Part shown: positions 1 through 11,300 of the stretch, one piece after another
Numbering within the stretch: the stretch's first letter is position 1
How the letters are laid out: each line of letters starts with the position of its first letter
Assembly (NCBI GenBank): GCA_049999765.1
Contig: JBNGIQ010007851.1
Location: 1-42,284 of the forward strand
DNA: 42,284 nucleotides
Origin: Phaeoceros laevis
Taxonomy: Eukaryota > Anthocerotophyta > Anthocerotopsida > Notothyladales
Direction: 5' to 3'
Translations under genes and position numbers: made by a program
The notes under the pieces: model-generated
Told to the model about the DNA's origin: nothing
What the model saw: only the letters and a program-made list of their open reading frames with translations
Databases searched by the model: none

Positions 1-1398
1 ATAAGAGACAGGTGCCAGGCTGCCTGCCTTGCCTGCACGTTAGTGCGGGCCTCTACACTAGTCTTTAATAAAAGATACAGGGCTCCTTGGCTGCTTGACC
101 ACTTGGCTACTCTCTTCTCTTCTACTATGCTAAAGTATACTTCGATGTACACCTTATATTATTTGCGAAACTGAGTATAGTATATGCCAAAGTATAATTC
201 GATGTATATCTCATATTATTTGCGAAAGTGAGTATGGTATGATATATACTACATACCTTATAGTTGGCTTGAATGAAAGATATACCATTGTTTGACTATT
301 AGCTCTTTGGTATGCTAGAAACTCTAGGACTACAAGGTCATCATCACCTCTCTCCCCATCTCTTGTTCACAATAGGGATTTCCGATTGGGTGTAAAGGTG
401 TAACGGGCAGAAAGAGGACCATGTCTCCCCACTCTCCACCATACTATCATCCACTCACAAGGTAATCATTAAGGATTCTCTCCTAGACTCTTGGCTCCAG
501 CTGCGGAAGAGGTCCCCCAGCACTAGGGTTTAATCATGTCTCACCCACGCTTACCTCTCCACTAGCATGATAAGGGATGGTGATGGTTCAAGAGCTAAAA
601 TCGACATGGATATTCAGGCTGCTGCTTTCTAATTTGAACCTTCCAGTGCAGGAAAGCTTGTTCGCATCTAAGAAGCCAGTACATGCGTCTGCACAATTCC
701 CAACTGGCAATTCTGGCATTGCATTGGTCAGGGACTGGGAAATTCAGGCATTGCATGCATATGGTGGGAGAATATTGAGGCTTCCTGTCCTCTGTGTTGT
801 GTTTCAGAATTTGGTTTCCACATTGGCACACAGGACAGCCTCATTTGAAACTATGATCTCTTTCTTGAGTGCAGATCCCTGCACAGCTCTCATTACATTC
901 TATTTCAAATTAAATCGCTCTGAACAACGCGTCAAAATTTGCTAAGCCGTGTATCCTACATCCTGTGAACAGCATTGCCATAGCTTTCGCCCAAGCCCCA
1001 ACCTGAGCTTTCAAGATAAATGATAAGTTTGCCTCGCAACTGGCACACGATCCGGAAGTATGTTGATGTGACAGCACCAGCATATTATGTCCGGTGAGCA
1101 CGTTGCAGACAACATCAACTTCTTTTTCGAATCTCTGCATAAAGGTGCTGGCCCCTGAAGCAGAACTCCCACACTGGCACATGCTTGCAAGTAGCAAAAG
1201 CAGAACGCCCTGAATCAGAGCTGCACATGCTTCCAGTCCAAAAGTAGGGCATCAGCTGAAGTCATACACTCCTGCTGCATGCGTGCATACAAGGCAAGAA
1301 CTGTGCTGACCTGATCCTTGGTGGGATACCCAGAGAGTAAGGGCTGCCTGACCATGACACTACTGCTGAAAACACAATGTGACGTCGGGTAGGAGAAA
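1..1398. other. Non-coding 3' flank of BOP1
   Basis: No coding region is supported here. The open frames are short, lack recognisable domains and overlap on both strands. The first 600 bases are fairly AT-rich and hold the imperfect 57-bp tandem repeat listed separately. The part next to 1399 must contain the 3' UTR of BOP1, which is transcribed leftwards. Confidence 0.5.
126..239. repeat. Imperfect 57-bp tandem duplication
   Basis: Two adjacent copies (126-182 and 183-239) share the order: TATGC(T/C)AAAGTATA, then TTCGATGTA, then ATATTATTTGCGAAA, then TGAGTAT. They differ at scattered bases, so the duplication is not recent. No gene is associated with it. Confidence 0.7.
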
Positions 1399-4300
1399 TC
1401 AATTGCAGTGCAACTTAACCACTCCATCAGCCCCAGCTGTGAACAACCACGGTTGTTTCGGATGGAACTCACAGTCCAAGACACCTGCAGAAAAGGGCAG
1501 TCAGCTTCACATGTATAATCCACACAGAGAGGGGCACAACCGCAAGACAACTGGAGAGCCACCATTTACCTTTCCCAGCAGCACTCTCGTGGCTGTGCAG
1601 AATCTTCAGAGGCACTATCAGAGGATTCTGAAGTAAATCAGAGTAAACCATGCCGTGGAAGACGTGAGCCGTTCCATCATCTGAGCATGAAGCAAACAGA
1701 GGATAGGCTTTATGATATGCCACCTCCCTGATATCCTGGTCATGATTCCTGCATAGACAGATGATCGAAGGTTGGAACGTCACCCTCACCGAGGAAGGAG
1801 ATCATACTCTGCGTTCAAGCAAATTTCACTGCCAAATTGTGTCTTACTTGAGCGTCCTGTAGGGCTTTGTGGAAAGATCCATGTCAAACCAAACCATCTT
1901 GGCCTCTCTGCTTCCAAGTAGCAAATTATCTCCTGCAAAAAGAGTAGCTTCTGATATCAGGCTTCGGGCCCTATCAAGAAGGGTGACAGTGCCTACATGA
2001 AGTTAGCTGGCCCTTACCGCCAGGGTGTATGGCCATTGAAGATATCTCATGTAGCCCTGTCATAAGCTTCTTGGCAAGCTGAGCTTTCTTCAGATTGTAG
2101 ACAGAAACTCGCATTTTTGTTGCAACAAAAAGGAAGGGACGAGAGGGATGGAAGAGCACTCGAACAATTTGTCCTTTATGCTTCTGGAAAGGATTTTGAG
2201 TGTGCTGCTTTGACAATTGGTGTACAAGCACAGCCTTGGTATGGCGTGTCTATGCACGTTAAGGGATGACACACACCAGAAAGAACATAAAACCATTGTG
2301 ACAAACACGTCAGCATTGCAAAGCTTCCTAACTATTTACGATGTCCCAGTCTGTTTTGTATGCAAGAAAGCGACGACTCATACTGCAACAAAATTTGCAG
2401 AAACTTGAAAGATGAAGGATATCATCTGGTGAGACAGTGGCAAAGTAGTCGCCTTTATGGTGCCATGACACAAAAGAAACGTCCTGAAACAAAACTTGTT
2501 AGCACACAATGCTTGAAGACTATCCAGCAGTCTTACTGACTACGATAAGCTGAGAATATTCAAGAAACTATCACCTTCTGGACAGCTAGAACCAATCCTC
2601 CATGTTTCTCATGCTGTGACCAAGCAGCTATAGCTGACCCATTGTCAGTAGCACCATCTGTGACACATATTTGCAAAAATCAGGTCGATGACTTGGATGA
2701 GCAGCCCATCAAATTCAAGGCAAAGTTTGCACACCTGCCCCATTGGGTGCTGGAACTTGCTGCTTAATTTGCAGCAGAGACTTGACTGCAGATTGGGCAT
2801 CCTCATCGCCCAGTTCTGTATTCAGCAAAACAGCCTCCCTCTCACTGAAAGCCAACATCTTGAATGGGTTACTAGAAGATGCTGATATGCGGAAACACTT
2901 GAGGTCACTTAGCCCTAAATTCCAAATCATAAGCTTACACAGCAAGAGCAAGGATGGGGAGCTGCGGATTGGGATTCCAGGAGACTTTACGGACAGGCCT
3001 GCCCATTGCCCATGTCTTCATACACCGGCCACTTTGTACCTCCCACAGCCGCACAGTTCCATCTGCAGAACCTGTAAATGGCAAGGCTGATGATGAGACT
3101 ACTGATGTAAAAAACCCTCCATAAATCAGTAACTCCTAGACTTTCAAATCCATTGTCAGAGGAGTCATGGAGGTTTCTGAGAACAGACAATATGCAACAG
3201 GATGTCCATGGTTTGCAGACAGAGCAAAGCAAGAGAAAACAGACTAGACTCAAGTAAAAACAGCATGACCAAATACCTGAAGCAAGCCACTCTCCAGAAG
3301 GGTCTGTAGCAATTGTCAGCACTGCACCACTATGACCACGATATTCAAGATAGCATGTGATGGGAAACGGCTGTAGATCTTTGGGTTTTGGCAGCTTGGG
3401 AATAAGCGTCTCGGGATCAATATTGATCTGTACACATTTACGAGGTTTGTCAACTGCTACTGAAGCATGGAGGAGAAGTACTATTAAGGAGTAAGAAGAA
3501 CCTATTCAAGTTCCAGAACCATACAAAAACTACTACCTACTTGTGCCGTACACAAAACTAACCCGATGTTTGCGAGTTCGAGGGCAGAGATAAAGATCAA
3601 GGCAACGCTCAAATCTCTCCTTTACAAAAGCTGAATAGGCAGGAACTTGCCTGAGGCTGTCAAAACTGCAGGGCGTTGTCTCTGGATCAGCAAGGCTCAC
3701 ATGATATCACCGAAAGCTCGCAAAAAAGGAATACAAACATTTGCACGCACTTCTTAGGAATAAACTTTGGTCTGTCCTCCTCATACATAAGTTCGTATGA
3801 ATTAATCTCCTCTTGAGTTGGAATATACTCCGCAGGTGGATGGTAAGACTCCTCATGTCCTGCAAATACGCTCGAGGAGACCGTTGACACATTGGTACCC
3901 ATGTGCTTCCTCAAATAGCAGAGAGGAGGACGTGCCAGCTTCTCACCTGGGAGATTGGGCTTCGGGGCTGGAATGTAGGCCAGGCCATTTGCTGTCTTGT
4001 CTGTTGTTTTCATATCGTCACCCCACATTAGGTAATACTTTGGCTTCTCTTTTGGCTTGTCTAGCTTGATCCATCCTTTCCGTAAGGCACGCACCAATTT
4101 GACAACCTGCAAAATCCCAGTCCCTGCTCAAACTGGTGCTCAGGGTAGAGCTCGGACTGTCAGAATCTGAAGAAGTAACCTACCGCCTTTGCTTCCCATT
4201 TGGATGGAATGAATCGGCGCTTGGGCTCAGGTGCACTTGACAGTGGATGCCCCTTATCCTCCCACTCGAACCAGTCAATGTATGGCTGAAAGTTCAATCC

Positions 4301-5183
4301 TGGCATCAGTACCAGCATGAAAAACCTTCGACAACAGGCACAGGCCCAATGGCATAGAGGCCCGGCTCAAAAAAAATCTGGACGGACAACCCCCGAGCTC
4401 CTTCCTGATCCAGAAACATCTGAGTTTTGTGTAGTGACCTCATACGGGTTGACTTGAGCATGTGGTATCTTCCCCTCACGAAGCCTTCTGATCATGCGAA
4501 TTTCTTCCTTTGTCAACTGTATCTCCTCATCGTTGTACTCATCATAGACAGTTTTCCTAAGGCGAAGACAAATATCAATCAATGGCAAAGCCTTCTCGCC
4601 CCAACCTAACATGCGCTTGTTCGAAGAACTCATAGACGCAGCAGCTCAGCAATCCCGTGAGTCTCTGCCAGCCAGTAGAGGAACTCACCAATCCTTTGAA
4701 TCGTCCGTTCGTGCTAAGAATGTGTCCAGTTGATCCCTTCGTTTCTTCTTCAGGATCTTTTGCCCCCTAATATCATACCCTATGTGAGGCTCATCCTTGT
4801 ACCATTCCAGAGGCAACTCCCCTACAGTATTTCGAGAAGGCATCTGCCCAGATTCAGACACACAGGTGAATCAGTGGCTGTCCGCTTGCAAGAAGTACGG
4901 AATTCAGAACAGACGACTAATAGCAACCAACCTCATCTTCCGAGGAGTCGCTTTCCTGTGCTCCGGTGGGATGTGCCTCCTCATCGTCTTCATCCTGAGC
5001 TGCAGGAGATGTTTCTCCACCGTTTTGGTACCCGTCAACATCGTCCAGACTGAGCTCTCCGTCACTGCTTCCATCTTGGTTGCTGGCATCATCGTCTCCT
5101 GGGCTTTCTGTGTCGGGCAGAGCCTCGTCCTCAGGCAATGCTCTAGTGCCCCGCTGCAATTTTTCTGCAGTTCGTCGAGCCAT
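1399..5183 (-). CDS. BOP1: Ribosome biogenesis protein BOP1 (ERB1/block of proliferation 1)
   Basis: BOP1/Erb1 is the scaffold of the PeBoW complex (with Pescadillo and WDR12) needed for 27S/32S pre-rRNA processing and 60S assembly in the nucleolus. I built 16 exons on the minus strand: 4932-5183, 4689-4843, 4439-4556, 4184-4285, 3947-4106, 3751-3859, 3563-3665, 3277-3427, 2939-3071, 2735-2844, 2575-2657, 2423-2483, 2018-2245, 1848-1932, 1570-1748 and 1399-1484. They sum to 2115 nt (704 aa), in phase throughout. The order matches the family. An acidic Ser/Asp/Glu N-terminus comes first, then the BOP1NT domain ([55 protein letters not shown]). C-terminal WD40 repeats follow, including [24 protein letters not shown] and [14 protein letters not shown], ending [14 protein letters not shown]. 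The exon 12/13 intron is AT-AC type. The intron after exon 3 has an unusual GTCACT donor. Human BOP1 is about the same size (746 aa). I see no disruption. Confidence 0.95.
2246..2422 (-). other. Probable U12-type AT-AC intron in BOP1
   Basis: On the minus strand the exon ends at 2423 and the intron opens with ATATCCTT, the U12 AT-AC donor consensus. It closes with ...GACAC at 2246. A near-consensus branch site, TCCCTTAAC (U12 consensus TTCCTTRAY), lies at 2266-2258, 13 nt before the 3' end. Splicing there gives [16 protein letters not shown], which matches the GHT-VLIHQLS stretch of other BOP1 proteins. I found no GT-AG pair nearby that keeps the frame and this motif. Confidence 0.85.
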
Positions 5184-5298
5184 AGCTGAACAAAGTAGGT
5201 TTTCCCAGGATCCTACACTACTATATCGAATAGCCTTTCAAGCAAGTATAAGCGGTCAGTTCAGTGCAGCAGGAGCTCCGTTCGCGCCACTGAGGGCG
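5184..5298. promoter_or_regulatory. Bidirectional promoter / 5' UTR region of BOP1 and GluRS
   Basis: Only 115 bp separate the divergent start codons of BOP1 (ATG at 5183, -) and glutamyl-tRNA synthetase (ATG at 5299, +). Both transcripts must start in or very near this segment, or inside each other's coding region. A small AT-rich core (TACACTACTATATCGAATAG, about 5213-5232) sits near the middle. I see no other recognised element. Confidence 0.7.
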
Positions 5299-7643
5299 AT
5301 GGAGGGGGCGAGGATTTCCTTCGCGCCTGACTCCGTGCCTCTAGCCATTCTGGCCGCAGGGGCACTCTCTGGTATTGATCTCCAAACGAGCTCTGCTCTT
5401 CTCCCAGGGTCAGTGCCGGTGCTATCTTTCCCATCAGGAGAGGAGCTGCAGGGAGCTAGCACTCTTCTTAGGCACCTCGGGCGGGTGAGCAAGCTGAAGA
5501 ATTTCTACGGAGGAGACGCGCTCTCCGCCTCGCAGGTCGATGAGTGGATTGAATTCGCCCCGGTTTTCCGCAATGGTGCTGAGTTCGAGCGGGTCTGCGA
5601 CTTCGCAAACTCCTACCTCCAATTCCGGACTTTTCTGGTGGGGTACGATGTGTCCATTGCCGACATTGCAGTCTGGGCAGGCCTTGTTGCATCCTTGCAG
5701 CGGTGGGAGTCCATTACTAAGTCGGCCAAGTTCCCCAATCTTGTCCGCTGGTACAATTCTGTGACAGCTCAGTATCCGGGGTTTAAGGAAGTGGTTTCTA
5801 GGTTCGGCAGGAGAGGCGCTTGCAGGCCTGTTGGAGACGGATTTTCCTCGACAAAGAAGGAGTCGACTGTGACCACGGCCACCAGCCAGAAGGAGCAGGT
5901 GGATGGTTCTTTTGATGTGGATTTGCCTGAGGCGGAAAATGGGAAGGTGTGCACTCGATTTCCACCTGAACCGAGCGGATATCTGCACATAGGGCATGCG
6001 AAAGCGGCTCTGCTCAACCAGTTCTTCGCTCAGAAGTACAATGGCACTCTCATTGTCCGGTTTGACGATACGAACCCGTCCAAGGAGAAGGATGAGTTTG
6101 TGGAGAGTATTCTGGCAGACTTGAAGACCCTAGGAATCGAGGCGGATAGGATCACCTACACGTCTGACTATTTTCCGCAGCTGATGGAGATGGCGGAGAA
6201 GCTGATCCTTGAAGGAAAGGCGTATGTCGATGACACTCCTCGGGAGCAGATGCAACAGGAGAGAATGGTCGGCACCGAGTCCAAACGCAGGAACAACAGT
6301 GTGGAGGAGAATTTGAGACTTTGGAAGGAGATGGTATCTGGCAGTGATGTAGGTAAGCTGTGTTGTGTGCGCGGGAAGCTCGACATGCAAGCTCCAAACA
6401 AAACCCTTCGTGATCCAGTGTATTACAGATGCAATCCCAGCTCGCATCACAGAGTTGGTGACAAGTACAAGGTCTATCCGACATATGATTTTGCTTGCCC
6501 CTTTGTGGACAGCATCGAAGGTGTCACCCATGCTCTCCGAAGCAGCGAATACCACGATAGAAATGATCAGTATTACGCTATCTTGACCGACATGGGACTG
6601 AGGAAAGTGCACATTTGGGACTTCAGTAGGCTGAACTTTGTCAACACATTGTTGAGTAAAAGGAAGCTACAGATGTTTGTCGATACTGGTCGAGTTCAGG
6701 GCTGGGACGATCCTCGGTTTCCCACTGTGCAGGGTATCCGACGGAGAGGTTTGACGGTCGAAGCTCTAAAGCAATTCATCTTATCGCAGGTAACAGAAGG
6801 TGTTTGTCCTTGTTTTGCTGGAAGAGTGCTCTCCAGGTTCATCGTGTTTCTTGACTGAGATCCCGTTGTGATGTTCAGGGTGCCTCCAAGAATTTGAACT
6901 TGATGGAATGGGACAAGCTCTGGACCATCAACAAGAAGATCATTGATCCAGTTTGTCCTCGACATACAGCAGTTTTGTGTGACGGGAAGGTTCTTCTGAC
7001 CTTCAGCAATGGTCCAGACACGCCTTTCGTGAAAGTTATACCACGGCACAAGAAGTTTGATGGTGCAGGAAAGAAGGCAACTACTTTTAGCAAAAGAGTA
7101 TGGCTGGATCAGGCAGATGCTTCCAGTGTTCATGAAGGAGAGGAAATAACGTTGATGGACTGGGGAAATGCCATCATCAAGGAGGTACACAAGGATGAGT
7201 CAGGGGTGGTGACTGGTCTCACCGGAGTGCTGCATCCAGAAGGCTCCGTGAAGACCACAAAGCTAAAGCTGACTTGGCTACCAGATATTCCGGAGTTGGT
7301 CACCTTATCACTTGTTGACCTTGATCATTTGATTACCAAGAAAAAGGTACGTCTTTGACAGGATTTTCCTGTTTTTCTGTGTCTTTGACTTTGGCTTTGA
7401 GCGTGTACTGACCTAGGTGTGTCCTGGCAGCTCGAGGAGACAGATCAGCTAGAAGACTGGCTCAATCCCCGCACCTGGTGGGAAGTGGCAGCAGTAGGTG
7501 ACTCAAATATGCGGAATGTGAAGAAAGGAGAAATTTTGCAGCTAGAAAGAAAGGGTTATTACATTTGCGATGCCCCATTTGTGAGAGCTTCCAAGCCGAT
7601 TACCCTCATTGCTATTCCTGACGGGAGGCAACGGCCTGGATGA
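5299..7643 (+). CDS. Glutamyl-tRNA synthetase, cytosolic (class I aaRS)
   Basis: It charges tRNA-Glu with glutamate for cytosolic translation. Three exons, 5299-6789, 6879-7346 and 7431-7643, give 723 aa, the size of plant cytosolic GluRS (about 720). Residues 1-165 form the GST-C-like N-terminal domain used in multisynthetase or Arc1p-type contacts (FANSYLQFRTFLVGYDVSIADI). The catalytic Rossmann core starts near residue 215 with RFPPEPSGYLHIGHAKAALL, containing the HIGH motif. The KMSKS-equivalent loop reads LLSKRKL. The archaeal/eukaryotic-type beta-barrel anticodon-binding domain follows, with GASKNLNLMEWDKLW across the first splice junction and GDSNMRN plus LERKGYYICDAPFV near the end. 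I chose the ATG at 5299 because the upstream in-frame stretch overlaps BOP1 exon 1 and does not resemble the family. Confidence 0.95.
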
Positions 7644-8328
7644 TTTTTCTGTATCTCATCGGTGATTTTCAAAACAATGAGACACGATACATCCTGCGGT
7701 ATCCATTGGAGATACCCAGATTCCAGAAATCTGTCAAACAAGGCTGGCATTTTTGCCGGACTTGGACTTGCGTAGACCAAACATTTTGCAGAGGATGAAT
7801 TTCTCAGTTCCTCTAAACTTCGAAGTGCAGATGAAGTCAAGAATGATTTCTGACCTGTTGCAGTGGCAGTGTGTTGCCTCCGTGTGCTCGCGGCACGCCA
7901 TGGCAATACCTTGCGCGGGAAAACAATCAGCCTAGACTACAATTCGTTTTAAACCTTTGCCACAGACCTAAGCTTTGCTTGGTTCCTTCAGTGTCTGTCC
8001 ATGGCGTCGTCGAACTTTAGTGCCAAGAAGATGGAATGTGTGTCGACTCAATAGTCGACTCTCGGACGCTGTGAGGAGTTCTACGGCCTGCTGTCATGTC
8101 AGAAAAATTCATGAAGCGTTGGAATCTGCAGGCCTGGCGTTGCCTCGTTGGCGATATGCTTTCCTCGCCGGGGGTGCTTTCAGTTGGAGTTGAATCTGTC
8201 AGGTCGTGTCTGCAGACAGCAACCACAGCCGTCGCCTAGCCAGTACAAAACTGCAAGAGTTGGCACCCATGGAACTCTCACTCACGGTGCTAATCTTCAC
8301 GGGCTAAGGGCTCGGCTTGACCAGCGAG
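7644..8328. other. Intergenic: GluRS 3' flank and CEP295-like 5' flank
   Basis: These 685 bp separate two genes on the same strand. Open frames here are short and unrecognised. The stretch should hold the GluRS 3' UTR and poly(A) site and the promoter and 5' UTR of the next gene. No repeat or RNA gene was seen. Confidence 0.5.
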
Positions 8329-11300
8329 ATGGCCAATGCACGCCTTAATCGATTGCGCGTTTTGGAGAACCGTGTTGCTGAAACCTTGGCCATAGATTAT
8401 CACGGCTGCTCTGGCCCTCAGGTTGGATTGAATATCGCATTTTGTAAGGCCCATATGTGGGGTGGTTGCTGTCTTTCGTGCTCACTTCGGACCTCCAGTT
8501 GCAGGAGAGTCCCTATGGCACCTATTGCCTTACATCCACTCAGCAGGAAGCAATGCTGAAGCAAGCCAGGGTGAAGATGCGCAGGGCAAGATTGGTTCAG
8601 GTTTTCTTCAATTGCACATCTACATTTAGCCAATATCCTCAACGTTTCGCACCATAGCAACCCGAAGGGAGGCTGTGTTGTTGTCCCAGGTCAGGGCCCA
8701 GGAAATGCTGCTTGCATCTCAACGCATTGAGCAAGTGCGGTGTCAGCGGCGGCAAGCCAAGAAATTGTTGCTCAGGGAGGTCAAGGTACGTTACTTCTCG
8801 TTGGTGCAGCTCTGTGTTTGCACCTCCACCGGAGACGTCACGCAGCGGCTCGACTTTCTTGTTGGCAGTTGAAGTGGGAAGCAGGTCAAAGACACCGGCT
8901 CGAAGAACTGCAGGAGGAGTTGTCTGCTGCTCTGGATGGCGTCGGACAGGCCCACAGGGCTGCTTCAAGACTTCAGCAATTGAAGGTTTAAAAAACCGTC
9001 AAGTTGCACCATATCAAGCAAGATTTGTGATTTGGTTCAGACTGTTGAATGACACAACACGTTTGTGGCAGGAGGTGAAAGAAGTAACAACCGCATTACA
9101 AATTGAAGAGAGGCGCTGCTGTGCAGCTCTCAGATACGCGGAGGCCCTAGAGAAGGTATTTTCTGGTCCTTAGCTATGTGCTGCGATTACTCAAGTATGG
9201 TTCACTGAGAGGGTCAACTTCAATGGTAAGGATCGTGTCAGTCAGTAAGCAGAGTGCAATATAATTCAAGAATGTGCAAATTCCTCGGCAACATCTAAAG
9301 GTGCTGAGTGTTTGATGACATGAACTCCCAATATGTTGATTCATGCTGGTCCCATAAAGGAACATAGTAAAAGGGACGAACTGGAAAGTAAGAAAGGCTT
9401 GGCATTAGAACGAAGGAAGCAAGTAGAAGACACTGCTGAAATGGACAGAAACCTTGCAAGAGTGTCTGCTTATGGTGCAAAGATCAAGTCTAAACTCAGA
9501 CAAATCAAACAAACAATCCAACCTGGTACTGCCCATACGGCCCTCTAGAACAACAAGACAACAAATGAGGTTTTCTTTGAGCTGTGGAGCTCTAAGGTTG
9601 CTCTGAAACTTCCGCGCGGCTCCTCTTAACAACACTGTTGATTTACTGCAGAATGCAAGCCAGACTACGATGTTGCAAAATTACGAGATTATAAGTACAC
9701 ATTCATGCATAATCATTGGGCAGCTCTTAGAGACAAAACTAATGCAAAAGAAGATGATGCAAATGCTTGGGAAGCTGCTGATAGGAAACGGGCAGATCAT
9801 GATCAGATGAGGTCAAGAGACGGAGAGGTTGCCAAGATTGCGAAGCAGCGAGTTGCTCAGCGGGCACAGGCTGCTCACTGTCATTTTGCCAAAGAACAGG
9901 TTGTTGTCTAAACAAGATCCCTGATGCTTATTTTTATGTTTGTAGATGCTAATGCATTTTCAAGTCGCAGGAAATACGACGGTTGGAAAGAGAGCTTAAG
10001 AATGTCCAGAAACAAGAGACAGAACGAAAAATTGCAGCTATGCTGTCCGGAGAGCCGTACCATGCCGAAGACCTTTCTACAGGTACGGTCAGGGGCTCTT
10101 CAGATTTGCTACACTTTGCTCACATGTTGCACTGGCTCTTGTTTGCAAAAGGCATTCATAGTCTGTTGACAAACATAGCAACCTGCCTACACTAGACACT
10201 TGGTGTTGAATAGGTCCACAAGCTTGTCGTACATAGGTAGGTTAGGATGTACAAAATGGACCACATGAAAGCCCTGTAAAGCGAATCTGAACCAAAACCA
10301 TACATATATTTCTGCGATCATCTGATTGCGGATGATCTGTGCAGGTGCCACATGCCACTGTGTAGGAAATAGGATCGTAACAAAAAAAAAACGCTGTAGG
10401 ATCAGAAAACTAGTGAACAAAGAACATCCACTTGCCTGCTGATGTGACTCTACTCATCCTGGTGCTTTAATATGCTGACAAGGAAACAATGAAACGTCGT
10501 CGATATCTCTGTTGACTTGTGGCTCTGACTCTCTGTGGCTTAACAGCGTTTGTTCCAACATTCTGCGTAACCAGGTACTGATAGGCTTAACAACCGTACA
10601 GAGTTGCGATTTGCTAAAGAGGTCTTCCTGCCAGAACTTCCGATTGAACGCCTTCTGATTTGGTTGCCCTGGGATGCTTATCAGTCTCATTTACTCTACG
10701 TGCATTTTCAAGTCAGAAATGCCTTTCGCACTACGATGCCTGATCTGATGTTGAGTTGCTCTTTGAACAGGTGCAGAAGCTCCTGGCTTGCAGAAGGCAG
10801 TTGGTTCTCCGCGTGTGGTGTTGGGTGAGGAACATAGAAACGACAGGCATCCACATGTGGAATTGCATAACGCGAATAGTCATGAGAGCAAGCCTGAGCC
10901 ACTGCAGTCCGATAGACCCTCGCCTTTACAGATTCAGGTGAAGACTGATCCAGAATTTTCTTCAGATTGTGCTACAGTTCATGGGCCAGGTGATTCAGCC
11001 ATTACTGACGAAGCACAAGCAGTGCCGAATGCGGAAACTGGAGTTTCTGATGGCTTAGGTCTGCATCCATCTCCACGGGCAGCTAGGTGCCAGGTTTCAC
11101 AAGCCTACCGATCCAAACCCTTGGTGAAGAAGAGCAAAAGTCCTTTTGTGTCCTCCAGAAGTGCAAAGAATGCAGGTTTGGAAACCTCCCCCAGTCCCAA
11201 AGCACGATGTCGGCACAGTGCCGTATCCTGCAAGCCCAGGTCTGTTGTTCGGAAGGAAAAACAGGCTCAAGATGGGGAGCAGAGCAGAAGAAATGGGACA

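Noticed and set aside
5080-5298. N-terminal extension of GluRS (73 codons upstream of 5299)
   Set aside because: It begins at a codon other than a supported ATG, overlaps BOP1 exon 1 on the other strand and does not resemble the GluRS N-terminus.
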